From: Campylobacteraceae bacterium
Lineage (GTDB): Bacteria > Campylobacterota > Campylobacteria > Campylobacterales > Sulfurovaceae
Assembly: GCA_027063105.1 (NCBI GenBank)
Contig: JAMOSL010000216.1
Coordinates: 1 to 21,484 of the forward strand
Length of the DNA stretch: 21,484 nt
Direction of reading: 5' to 3'
Under the pieces are notes generated by a model, which did not search any database, was not told the DNA's origin, and saw only the letters and a list, made by a program, of their open reading frames with translations. Of this stretch, positions 1-6,655 are shown piece after piece (positions within the stretch are counted from its first letter, which is position 1; each line of letters starts with the position of its first letter). Both the position numbers and the translations under genes were made by a program.

Positions 1-393
1 CTTTATCTCTACACCCATTTTTTTTGTTGAACTGCTATTATTTTCAATAATTCCTTTAGATGCTCTTTCTAATCTATCTCCGATAGTTGTAAAAAAGTTT
101 TTTGCCATATTTGTATCGAAAATAACTTTTCCATTATCTGTACTTAGTCCCATTTGATATAGAGTTGAAGAGTTTCTTTCTTTCTCTAATCTTTCTCTTT
201 TTTCAGCTTCAGCTATTTTCTTCTCCTCTTCTAATCTCAATTCTTTTTTAAGCTTTATTATCTGTTCTTGTTTGTACCGTTCTGCTTCCTGAGCTTTCTT
301 TATCTCTTCTTCCGATTGACAACCAGAAAGAGATAATATGATTATAAATAATATTAAATATTTTATGTTTATATCTTTAAAATTCAAATCCAC
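1..393 (-). CDS. Lipoprotein with charged coiled-coil segment, C-terminus cut off by window edge
   Basis: The reading frame runs off the left edge, so only about the first 131 residues are visible. A GTG at 393 is preceded by AGGAG with a 6-base gap; another GTG lies one codon upstream. The start overlaps the last codons of the upstream four-cysteine gene, so the two are probably translationally coupled. The protein opens with a hydrophobic stretch ending in LSLSGC, a lipobox, so it should be a lipid-anchored envelope protein. A Lys/Glu/Arg-rich stretch follows (roughly residues 25-65), probably a coiled coil, and then a less charged part with no motif I recognise. Function unknown. It is the last visible gene of the mobB-fbp operon; nothing in it links it to that metabolism. 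Confidence 0.75.
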   Translation of the reverse strand, partial: MDLNFKDINIKYLILFIIILSLSGCQSEEEIKKAQEAERYKQEQIIKLKKELRLEEEKKIAEAEKRERLEKERNSSTLYQMGLSTDNGKVIFDTNMAKNFFTTIGDRLERASKGIIENNSSSTKKMGVEIK

Positions 394-568
394 CACCTTC
401 TCCTTTATTCATACTCTCATAGACAGCTGTTAAATAGGAATCTCTTGTCGTACAACTATTTATCTCTTTGCATCCTAAGCAACTATTTAATCCTTTAGAG
501 GTTTGACATTTTTTTAGCTCTTCTATTTTATCCTCTAAAGCTATCTCCCATTTATCCATGAATGCCAT
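377..568 (-). CDS. Small four-cysteine protein of Campylobacterota type, function unknown
   Basis: A 63-residue soluble protein with cysteines at 21, 30, 33 and 39 (C-x8-C-x2-C-x5-C, including CLGC), and a Gly-rich end GEGGGFEF. I recall similar small proteins in other Campylobacterota, but no assigned function. The four-cysteine spacing suggests a zinc or iron-sulfur site; that is inference. Its ATG at 568 overlaps the fbp stop codon as TAATG, which indicates translational coupling to fructose-1,6-bisphosphatase. A second possible start, MDKWE, lies three codons in. The gene end overlaps the start of the next lipoprotein gene. I see no signal peptide, so it is probably cytoplasmic. Confidence 0.8.
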   Translation of the reverse strand: MAFMDKWEIALEDKIEELKKCQTSKGLNSCLGCKEINSCTTRDSYLTAVYESMNKGEGGGFEF

Positions 569-1416
569 TAATTTAATCCATAAGCTTTTTTCATTGCTTC
601 TATCTCATAATTTGAGCCAAAGAAACAAGGTGAAGTATCATGAGGATGTGATGGAATTAACTCCATTAATCTATTTCCATTTTCATCTATTGCTTGACCA
701 CCAGCCTCTTCATATATAAGTGCAAAAGGAATAACTTCAAATAGTTGTCTAAGTTTTCCATCTGGTTTATCTGAAGTTGCTGGATAGGAAAATAATCCAC
801 CACCTTTTAGAAGAATTTGATGTAAATCTGGAACCATCCCACCACTATATCTCAATCTATACCCTTCATCAAATAAAGATGTAACAAATTTCTTATGATT
901 AGGAGTCCAATTCATTTGTGTTCCACCAGGAGCATTCTGATTTCCTTTTTCATTTAGTACAATCTCTCCAATCTCTTCAAAATGATTTCTTCTAGTACAA
1001 TAAAGCATTGGTCTTGAACCTCTGAATGCAACTATCATCTCTATCCGAGGTCCATATATAACATAAACTGATGCTACCATATTTTCTGCTCTTAATTCAC
1101 CTTCATAAATTCCAAAGATAGAACCAACTGATAAATTTACATCAACTAAACTAGAACCATCTAATGGGTCATAACATATTGTATATTTCCCATCATCATG
1201 AAGATGATGAACACCCTCTTTTTCTTCACTTACAAGGTCTTTTACTCTTCCAATTTTAGCAAATACTTTTTCTATAATAATATCGCTTTGAACATCTAAT
1301 TTAAGTTGATCTTCTCCAGAAGAGTTCTCACTATCACTATATCCTAAATCCTCCATTTTAATCGCTTCATCTATTCTATGTGCTATCTCTTTTATTGCAT
1401 CTATAATATCTTCCAT
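568..1416 (-). CDS. fbp: Fructose-1,6-bisphosphatase, class I
   Basis: Hydrolyses fructose 1,6-bisphosphate to fructose 6-phosphate, the committed cytoplasmic step of gluconeogenesis. At 282 residues it is slightly shorter than the usual class I enzyme (about 330). The class I metal and phosphate site is clear: YDPLDGSSL at about 82-90 with Asp83 and Asp86, preceded by GEDQLKLD (34-41) and the acidic EEKE near 64-67. A GTNYEIEAM-like end (GSNYEIEAM) is also family-typical. The SD, AAAGGAG, lies inside the last codons of mobB and the gap to mobB is only three bases, so it is the second gene of that operon. In a phylum whose members often lack a complete glycolysis, this enzyme points to gluconeogenic sugar supply, for example for the sugar nucleotides handled nearby. 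Confidence 0.96.
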   Translation of the reverse strand: MEDIIDAIKEIAHRIDEAIKMEDLGYSDSENSSGEDQLKLDVQSDIIIEKVFAKIGRVKDLVSEEKEGVHHLHDDGKYTICYDPLDGSSLVDVNLSVGSIFGIYEGELRAENMVASVYVIYGPRIEMIVAFRGSRPMLYCTRRNHFEEIGEIVLNEKGNQNAPGGTQMNWTPNHKKFVTSLFDEGYRLRYSGGMVPDLHQILLKGGGLFSYPATSDKPDGKLRQLFEVIPFALIYEEAGGQAIDENGNRLMELIPSHPHDTSPCFFGSNYEIEAMKKAYGLN

Positions 1417-1419
1417 AAT

Positions 1420-1911
1420 CTATATCTCCTTTGCATTTGTTTTTATCCAAGATATAATATCTTGTGTATTATTTAAATCTAATATATCTATCGAATTTGG
1501 TATCTCAATATTTTTTATACTATTATCTGTTGCCATAGCTTCACTATAATCAAAATAACTCTCTTCTATATTATTTCTAAATATTACTATTCTAGGAAGT
1601 GGTAAGGTTTTTAAACCCTCGACTAAAAGATAATCAAAATCTTCTAACATATTAATAATTTCATCTAATGATTTTTCTCGTTGTGAGAGATATGTAGTCT
1701 TTGTAGATGATGCAACAATAACCTCTGCACCAGTTTGCGAAAATTTATAACTATCTTTACCCTTAACATCAAATATAGCTTTATCTTTTGGGTCATGTTT
1801 TATAATAGCAACTTTATGGCTCTTTATAAGCTCTATTGCTATTTTTTCAATAAGTGTTGTCTTTCCACTTCCTGATGGTCCTGTAAAAGCCACTGCATAT
1901 CTTTTTTGCAC
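1420..1911 (-). CDS. mobB: Molybdopterin-guanine dinucleotide biosynthesis protein B
   Basis: A small P-loop GTPase of 163 residues that assists MobA in attaching GMP to molybdopterin, giving the MGD cofactor used by DMSO-reductase-family enzymes such as nitrate reductase and formate dehydrogenase. Walker A is GPSGSGKTT at 11-19, the IKHDPKD segment typical of MobB follows near 38, and LLVEGLK near 95-101 is the Walker B region. The start is GTG at 1911, chosen because translation from it gives the family N-terminus QKRYAVAFTG. The ATG two bases upstream is in another frame. It heads the operon with fbp. A minus-strand TATAAT at 1949-1944 would place the transcript start about 27 bases before the gene. 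Confidence 0.93.
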   Translation of the reverse strand: MQKRYAVAFTGPSGSGKTTLIEKIAIELIKSHKVAIIKHDPKDKAIFDVKGKDSYKFSQTGAEVIVASSTKTTYLSQREKSLDEIINMLEDFDYLLVEGLKTLPLPRIVIFRNNIEESYFDYSEAMATDNSIKNIEIPNSIDILDLNNTQDIISWIKTNAKEI

Positions 1912-1943
1912 ATTAAACCTTTTTATAACTTGAGTAAAATATC

Positions 1944-1949
1944 ATTATA
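1944..1949 (-). promoter_or_regulatory. -10 box for the mobB-fbp operon
   Basis: TATAAT read on the minus strand, giving a leader of about 27 bases before the mobB GTG. There is no clear -35, as is common in Campylobacterota. It lies in the short divergent region shared with the plus-strand lipoprotein gene. Confidence 0.55.
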
Positions 1950-1969
1950 CATCACTTTCATTTTAGTTA

Positions 1970-1978
1970 TGTTAAAAT
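1970..1978 (+). promoter_or_regulatory. Extended -10 for the 2004 lipoprotein gene
   Basis: TGTTAAAAT fits the extended -10 form TGN-TAAAAT. The predicted start is near 1985, leaving a leader of about 19 bases that contains the GGGAG ribosome binding site. Confidence 0.5.
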
Positions 1979-2003
1979 GGTTATAAATATAAGGGAGTTA
2001 ATT

Positions 2004-2645
2004 ATGTTAAAAAGTAAATTATATTACTTGGTAGTATATATTATTTTAGTTGGAGTTTTTTTTGGTTGTAGCTTTAAAAATGAGAAAAAAATGCAAAAAT
2101 CTTTTGATAAACATTTAATAAGTCAAAAAAAACTACAAAAGAGTGAAAAGATTAAAATATCAGAAAATGGTGAAACAAAAATAGCACTTACTGCTACATA
2201 TTTAAATGGATTTAATTCTCTAAAAGATAAATATGGAAAGATAAAAGAGAAATTTATAATTGGGATATATCAATCAAATGATGTTTATAGTATTGGACTA
2301 AATAGTAATGAGCAAAATTTGACATTACATATAGTAGATTCTAGAACAGACAAAGATTTAAGTGATGAAGAGGAAAAAATTAGAAGAGCTGGATACGATT
2401 CACTTCCTATAACAATGGTAAAAATAGAATCAAATAATAAATTATTACAAAATATACCATTAGTTAATAGTTGGAGTAAATATTATTTTATAGAATTTCC
2501 ACATACAGAGCATAAACAGTTCTCTGTAATTTTTCAAAATAACCAATTTGCATCAGGTAAAAAATATAGCTTAGATTTTGCTAAAAATAAGAAATATTTG
2601 TATTTTACAGAGGAAGAGAAGAAAGAATATGCCATATTAAAATAA
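2004..2645 (+). CDS. Predicted lipoprotein, unknown function
   Basis: The start is placed at ATG 2004, not the in-frame ATG at 1977, because AAGGGAG sits 6-7 bases before 2004 and 1977 falls at the probable -10 region. The product is 213 residues. A short lysine-containing N-terminus and hydrophobic core end in VFFGC, with Cys22 as the likely lipidated residue. The mature part is Lys/Asn/Glu-rich, begins with a basic, possibly helical stretch, and has a beta-rich character later; I recognise no domain. It appears monocistronic: it has its own promoter, and the next gene also carries its own promoter after a gap of 125 bases. The protein probably sits in the inner or outer membrane facing the periplasm. 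Confidence 0.82.
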   Translation: MLKSKLYYLVVYIILVGVFFGCSFKNEKKMQKSFDKHLISQKKLQKSEKIKISENGETKIALTATYLNGFNSLKDKYGKIKEKFIIGIYQSNDVYSIGLNSNEQNLTLHIVDSRTDKDLSDEEEKIRRAGYDSLPITMVKIESNNKLLQNIPLVNSWSKYYFIEFPHTEHKQFSVIFQNNQFASGKKYSLDFAKNKKYLYFTEEEKKEYAILK

Positions 2646-2656
2646 TTTTATTCTAT

Positions 2657-2671
2657 AAAGTGTTACTTTTT
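2657..2671 (+). terminator. Weak hairpin after the lipoprotein gene
   Basis: AAAGT-GTT-ACTTT forms a 5-bp stem running into a short T tract about 12 bases past the stop codon. The stem is short and AT-rich, so this is tentative. Confidence 0.3.
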
Positions 2672-2736
2672 GTTATTATTTAAAACTTTTTGATTATTTT
2701 CTACTAAAAAACTATCTATTTAACAAAAGATAATAC

Positions 2737-2742
2737 TATAAT
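2737..2742 (+). promoter_or_regulatory. -10 box for the 38-aa secreted peptide gene
   Basis: A perfect TATAAT whose predicted start near 2749 gives a leader of about 22 bases containing the AAGGAG site before ATG 2771. No convincing -35 is seen. Confidence 0.55.
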
Positions 2743-2770
2743 TTTAACAATCTTAAACAAGGAGACACTC

Positions 2771-2887
2771 ATGAAAAAAGTTATCGTTTTCGCTGCAATC
2801 GTTCTTGCAACTCTTTCTTTTGCAAGTGAAGCACCAGCTGCTGATACTGCACCTGAAACAAACACAACTGCACCAGCTGCAAAATAG
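2771..2887 (+). CDS. 38-aa secreted Ala/Pro/Thr-rich peptide
   Basis: A gene of only 38 codons that automatic calling easily misses. It begins MKKVIVFAAIVLATLSFAS, a textbook signal peptide with an AXA-like cleavage region (SFA/S), followed by a mature part of about 20 residues made almost only of Ala, Pro, Thr, Glu, Asp and Asn and ending in AAK. A strong AAGGAG site lies 7 bases before the ATG, a perfect TATAAT lies upstream, and a perfect 10-bp hairpin follows directly, so it looks like a complete single-gene transcript. The function is unknown. The low-complexity acidic tail suggests an unstructured periplasmic or surface peptide. I have a vague memory of similar short signal-peptide proteins in Sulfurimonas-like genomes but cannot name a family. 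Confidence 0.72.
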   Translation: MKKVIVFAAIVLATLSFASEAPAADTAPETNTTAPAAK

Positions 2888-2893
2888 TTTGTC

Positions 2894-2916
2894 GCAGAGT
2901 ATTTTTAATACTCTGC
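2894..2916 (+). terminator. Hairpin terminator after the 38-aa peptide gene
   Basis: GCAGAGTATT and AATACTCTGC form a perfect 10-bp stem with a TTT loop, 7 bases past the stop codon. The downstream tract (ATCTTCTTAACTT) is only moderately T-rich. Confidence 0.72.
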
Positions 2917-2960
2917 ATCTTCTTAACTTACAAAACTTCTTAAAAATTTCTCTTTTACGA

Positions 2961-2966
2961 TATAAT
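2961..2966 (+). promoter_or_regulatory. -10 box for the sugar-nucleotide dehydrogenase pair
   Basis: A perfect TATAAT about 34 bases before ATG 3000. The predicted start near 2973 falls after the preceding hairpin, which supports a separate transcript for ugd and tviB. Confidence 0.55.
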
Positions 2967-2999
2967 TGCTTTAATAAATAAATATGGATGGTATTGCGT

Positions 3000-4325
3000 A
3001 TGAAAATTTCTGTTATTGGAACAGGTTATGTAGGTCTTGTTAGTGGAGCTTGTTTTGCACAGATGGGGAATAGTGTAATTTGTGTTGATATTGATGAAAA
3101 AAAGATAGAAAATCTTAAGAATGGTATGATTCCTATATATGAACCATTATTAGAAGATATGGTTATAGAAAATTATAAAAAAGAATCTTTAAAATTTACA
3201 ACCAATATGCAAGAAGCTATTGAAAATTCAAATATTACATTTATTGCTGTTGGAACTCCTATGGGAGAAGATGGTTCTGCAGATTTGCAATATGTTTTAG
3301 CTGTTGCTGAAAGTATTGGTAAATTAATGGAACATGATATGATAATTGTAGATAAATCAACGGTACCTGTCGGAACAGCTGAAAAAGTATCTAAATCAAT
3401 CCAAGATGAATTAAATAAAAGAGGTCTTGAATTATCTTTTTCTGTTGTATCAAATCCAGAGTTTCTCAAAGAAGGTGCTGCAATTCAAGATTTTATGCAT
3501 CCTGATCGTGTTGTTATTGGAACTGATAATAATGAAGCTATGGAGATAATGCACTCATTGTACTCTCCATTTATGAAAACTAGAGATAGGTTTATTGGCA
3601 TGGATATTAAATCTGCTGAAATGACTAAATATACTGCAAATGCTATGTTAGCAACCAAAATTAGCTTTATGAACGAAATAGCAAATATATGTGAAAGAGT
3701 TGGGGCTGATGTAAATAAAGTTCGTAATGGAATTGGTTCTGATAGTAGAATTGGATATAGCTTTATATACCCTGGGTGTGGATATGGTGGAAGTTGTTTT
3801 CCCAAAGATGTTCAAGCATTAGCTAAAACAGCTAAAGATTATGGATATATTCCAAAAATTCTTGATGCTGTTGAAGCAGTTAATAATTCTCAAAAAAGCG
3901 TAGTATCTAATATGGTTATAAATAAATTTGGTGAAGATCTAAATGGAAAAACTTTTGCAATATGGGGATTAGCATTTAAACCAGAAACAGATGATATGAG
4001 AGAAGCTTCTTCTTTAACTATTATTAGTGAATTGTCTGCTAGAGGTGCAAAAATTGTAGCTTATGACCCAAAGGCAATAAAAGAGGCTAAAGAGCATTAT
4101 TTAAAAGATAATCATAGTGTTAGTTATGTTGAAAGTAAATATGATGCACTAAAGAATGCTGATGCAATGATACTAGTTACAGAATGGCAAGAGTTTAGAA
4201 GTCCTGATTTTGATGAGATAAAAAAACTCCTAAAAAATCCAATATTCTTTGATGGTAGAAATCAGTTTGATAAAGATAGAATGCTAAAAATAGGTTTTGA
4301 ATATTTTCAAATAGGAGTAAAGTAG
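3000..4325 (+). CDS. ugd: UDP-glucose 6-dehydrogenase
   Basis: Oxidises UDP-glucose to UDP-glucuronate with two NAD+ in the cytoplasm, supplying uronic acids for surface polysaccharides. From ATG 3000 the product is 441 residues, a normal length. An in-frame ATG at 2988 would add four residues but has no ribosome binding site, while GGATGG precedes 3000. The Rossmann motif is GTGYVGL at 7-13. The central domain has EMTKYTANAMLATK (207-220), with the conserved lysine, and the catalytic cysteine is Cys266 in GGSCFPKD. The C-terminal UDP-binding domain begins around 310 (FAIWGLAFKPETDDMRE). The related GDP-mannose dehydrogenase has the same fold, but the motif set here fits Ugd/TuaD. The next gene starts directly after its stop codon. 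Confidence 0.94.
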   Translation: MKISVIGTGYVGLVSGACFAQMGNSVICVDIDEKKIENLKNGMIPIYEPLLEDMVIENYKKESLKFTTNMQEAIENSNITFIAVGTPMGEDGSADLQYVLAVAESIGKLMEHDMIIVDKSTVPVGTAEKVSKSIQDELNKRGLELSFSVVSNPEFLKEGAAIQDFMHPDRVVIGTDNNEAMEIMHSLYSPFMKTRDRFIGMDIKSAEMTKYTANAMLATKISFMNEIANICERVGADVNKVRNGIGSDSRIGYSFIYPGCGYGGSCFPKDVQALAKTAKDYGYIPKILDAVEAVNNSQKSVVSNMVINKFGEDLNGKTFAIWGLAFKPETDDMREASSLTIISELSARGAKIVAYDPKAIKEAKEHYLKDNHSVSYVESKYDALKNADAMILVTEWQEFRSPDFDEIKKLLKNPIFFDGRNQFDKDRMLKIGFEYFQIGVK

Positions 4326-5594
4326 ATGGAATATAAAATAGCAGTTATAGGATTAGGATATGTTGGATTACCCTTAGCACACGCTTTTTCTAGTCAATAT
4401 AAGGTAGTAGGATTTGATATAGCCCAATGGAGAATAGACGAATTAAACAAGGGAATAGATAGAACGCTCGAACTTAATGAATCTCAAATGAAAGATGGAT
4501 TAAATAATGAAATAAAATTTAGTTCAAATATTAAAGATATAGAAAGTTGTAATATATATATAGTAACTGTGCCAACACCTATAGATAGTTCAAATAAACC
4601 TGATTTAACACCATTAATTAAATCATCTCAAAGTGTTGGAAAAGTTCTAAAAAAAGATGATATTGTAATCTATGAATCTACTGTTTATCCCGGTGTAACT
4701 GAAGAAGTATGTGTTCCAGAGCTAGAAGCTATTTCTGGATTAAAATTTAATAAAGATTTTTATTGTGGATACTCTCCAGAGAGAATTAATCCAGGAGATA
4801 AAGAGCATACTGTTACAAAAATTTTAAAAGTAACAGCTGGGTCAACTCCAGAGATAGCAGATAAAGTTGATAACTTATATAAATCTATTATTACAGCAGG
4901 AACATATAAAGCATCATCTATAAAAGTAGCAGAGGCATCTAAAGTTATAGAGAATACTCAGCGAGATGTTAATATTGCATTAATTAATGAGTTGGCTTTA
5001 ATATTTGATGCTATGGATATAGATACAACAGAAGTTATAGATGCAGCTTCTACTAAATGGAATTTTATAAAATTGAAGGCAGGATTAGTTGGTGGACACT
5101 GTATAGGTGTTGACCCATATTATTTAACGCATAAAGCTCAAGAGTTAGGGTATAAACCAAACCTAATTTTGGGTGCTAGACAAATAAATAATGGAATGAG
5201 TAAATATATAGCTGAAAAATCTATAAAACAGATGATTATAAATGATAAAAAAATTAAAAATGCAACAGTTTTAATTTTAGGATTAACATTCAAAGAGGAT
5301 TGTCCAGATACTAGAAATTCAAAAGTATTTGATATTATAAATGAACTAGTAGGTTATGGCTGTAAAATAGATGCTTTCGATCCGTGGATAAAAAAAGATG
5401 AAATAGAAAAATCAAACTTTAGCTTTATAAGCAATCCATTTGATGAGACAAAAAAATATGATGCTATTATTACAGCAGTATCTCATAAAGAGTTTATAGA
5501 TTTAAAAAGGTCTGACTACGAAAAAATAAGCTCAGGAGAGGCTGTATTGATAGATATTAAAGGAATTATAGATAATCCTAGCTGGAGATTATAG
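4326..5594 (+). CDS. tviB: TviB/WbpO-type UDP-N-acetylhexosamine 6-dehydrogenase
   Basis: A second nucleotide-sugar dehydrogenase of 422 residues, starting on the base after the ugd stop, with AGGAG 8 bases upstream. The Rossmann motif GLGYVGLPLA (9-18), GFDIAQWRIDELNKGIDRTLEL (split here: GFDI near 29 and GIDRTLEL at 43-50), TPIDSSNKPDL (84-94) and the catalytic Cys259 in GGHCIGVDPYYL are characteristic of TviB/WbpO enzymes. Members of that group oxidise UDP-GlcNAc or UDP-GalNAc to the uronic acid, as in Vi antigen and B-band O-antigen synthesis. The exact substrate cannot be read from sequence. It is only distantly related to the neighbouring ugd, so this is not a recent duplication. No glycosyltransferase or export gene lies in the window. 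Confidence 0.9.
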   Translation: MEYKIAVIGLGYVGLPLAHAFSSQYKVVGFDIAQWRIDELNKGIDRTLELNESQMKDGLNNEIKFSSNIKDIESCNIYIVTVPTPIDSSNKPDLTPLIKSSQSVGKVLKKDDIVIYESTVYPGVTEEVCVPELEAISGLKFNKDFYCGYSPERINPGDKEHTVTKILKVTAGSTPEIADKVDNLYKSIITAGTYKASSIKVAEASKVIENTQRDVNIALINELALIFDAMDIDTTEVIDAASTKWNFIKLKAGLVGGHCIGVDPYYLTHKAQELGYKPNLILGARQINNGMSKYIAEKSIKQMIINDKKIKNATVLILGLTFKEDCPDTRNSKVFDIINELVGYGCKIDAFDPWIKKDEIEKSNFSFISNPFDETKKYDAIITAVSHKEFIDLKRSDYEKISSGEAVLIDIKGIIDNPSWRL

Positions 5595-5620
5595 GAGTAA
5601 CAAGTTAAGTTAAGTTATTA

Positions 5621-5626
5621 TATACT
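5621..5626 (+). promoter_or_regulatory. Possible -10 box for the 5666 gene
   Basis: TATACT about 40 bases before ATG 5666, downstream of the repeated string GTTAAGTTAAGTTA (5604-5617). The predicted leader holds AAAAGGA. The tviB stop at 5594 also runs into a GGAG with no start codon after it. Confidence 0.4.
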
Positions 5627-5665
5627 AAACTTTTAGATGATATTTAAATTTTAAAAGGATTTTTT

Positions 5666-6070
5666 ATGGGTTTAGTAAAACTTTTAGTAGCAGGTGCAAT
5701 TGTATTTTTTATTCTAATTGTAGGGATTAATAAATTTAAGAGTGAAGATGAGAGATTAATGAGTAAAGGTGAACTTTTAGCTCAAGAGGATCAAAAGGGC
5801 TATAAAAGAGATATTGTAGGTGATACCGTTTTGATAAAAATTGATGCACCATTAGCAAAAAGAATTGATATTTGGAAAAGAAGTCCAATGCATGAAGAGT
5901 TTCTCTCTTATTTTCCTAAGTTTGAGGATATGAAACTTTTTGTTGATGATATAGTTAAAGATGATGAACTTAAATCTGTTATTATTAAACAACTTACAAG
6001 TGTAGAAGATGATTTTTTCTCTGGAAATATTGGAGATTTTGAAGCTAAAGAGAAAATAGATAAAATCTAA
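5666..6070 (+). CDS. Single-TM protein with basic/acidic soluble domain, unknown function
   Basis: 134 residues beginning with a transmembrane segment at about 4-21 and then a soluble domain of about 110 residues. There is no cleavage site, so it is probably a membrane anchor. The orientation is unclear. The soluble part contains IDAPLAKRIDIWKRSP (near 59-74) and ends in helices rich in Asp, Glu and Lys. I recognise no family. AAAAGGA lies 7 bases upstream of the ATG. It follows tviB by 71 bases with a possible promoter of its own, so a link to polysaccharide synthesis is not supported beyond proximity. Confidence 0.75.
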   Translation: MGLVKLLVAGAIVFFILIVGINKFKSEDERLMSKGELLAQEDQKGYKRDIVGDTVLIKIDAPLAKRIDIWKRSPMHEEFLSYFPKFEDMKLFVDDIVKDDELKSVIIKQLTSVEDDFFSGNIGDFEAKEKIDKI

Positions 6071-6096
6071 GAGTCGTCCTTAAATAGGACTTCTCT
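6070..6096. terminator. Hairpin between convergent genes
   Basis: GTCCT-TAAAT-AGGAC (6076-6090) is a 5-bp core extended by AGAG/CTCT after a two-base mismatch, between the plus-strand gene ending at 6070 and the minus-strand cbb3 cluster ending at 6101. On the plus strand it is followed by AAGTTTATTTTTT, so it could terminate from that side and perhaps both. Confidence 0.45.
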
Positions 6097-6100
6097 AAGT

Positions 6101-6655
6101 TTATTTTTTAGGCTTAAGATATGCACCTACTGACCAATGTCCTGTTTTATCATTAACAGTGGCTCTTAATTTAAGTGTATATCTACCAGCTTTTGATATA
6201 TTAATATCTGGAGTTTGGTAATACTTGCCATTATATGGTATAACTTCTATCATATAATCTTCTCTTGTACTATGAGGTCTTGTTAATAAAAATGATACTT
6301 TAGCGTCTTTTACGATAGTTCCATCTCTCTTTTTAACAATATAATCAAACTTATTTATGCCATCTGATAATACAACTAACTCTGGTTGAATTCTATTACT
6401 ATAAATATTATCTGTCATAATTATAGTTTTAATGCCTGATAAACTCATTGTATAATCTTTATCAAAAGCCTCTTTACTTGTCATAATATCATTAATATTT
6501 ATATCAGCTTCTTGATATTTCATCATATAATCATTTGTCTCTTGAACAGGTAGTGATATAGCAGTTTTAATCGTCCAATAACCCAATCCTATTGCAAGAA
6601 ATAGAAATCCAACTATCATATGTGGCCAATAGCTTATCTCTTTTTTATTTCCCAT
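6101..6655 (-). CDS. FixH-like membrane protein of the cbb3 oxidase cluster
   Basis: 184 residues with one transmembrane segment at about 12-30 preceded by YWPH, followed by ISLPVQETNDYMMKYQEADIN and a beta-rich periplasmic domain with KVSFLLTRPHS and AGRYTLKLRA (longest run here is the segment near 33-53). This layout is that of FixH, a membrane protein required for making active cbb3 oxidase, probably through copper supply with FixG and FixI. The assignment rests on this layout and the position at the end of the cco operon, where Helicobacter carries an equivalent gene. It overlaps the upstream gene by 11 bases, so translation is coupled. No FixG or FixI copper ATPase is in the window. Confidence 0.78.
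   Translation of the reverse strand: MGNKKEISYWPHMIVGFLFLAIGLGYWTIKTAISLPVQETNDYMMKYQEADININDIMTSKEAFDKDYTMSLSGIKTIIMTDNIYSNRIQPELVVLSDGINKFDYIVKKRDGTIVKDAKVSFLLTRPHSTREDYMIEVIPYNGKYYQTPDINISKAGRYTLKLRATVNDKTGHWSVGAYLKPKK

Noticed and set aside
1911..1913. ATG just before mobB as its start
   Set aside because: It is out of frame with the Walker A-containing protein. The overlapping GTG gives the correct N-terminus.
3173..3805. Two open frames on the minus strand opposite ugd
   Set aside because: They lie fully inside a strongly supported dehydrogenase gene, have no ribosome binding site or recognisable domain, and follow from its codon pattern.
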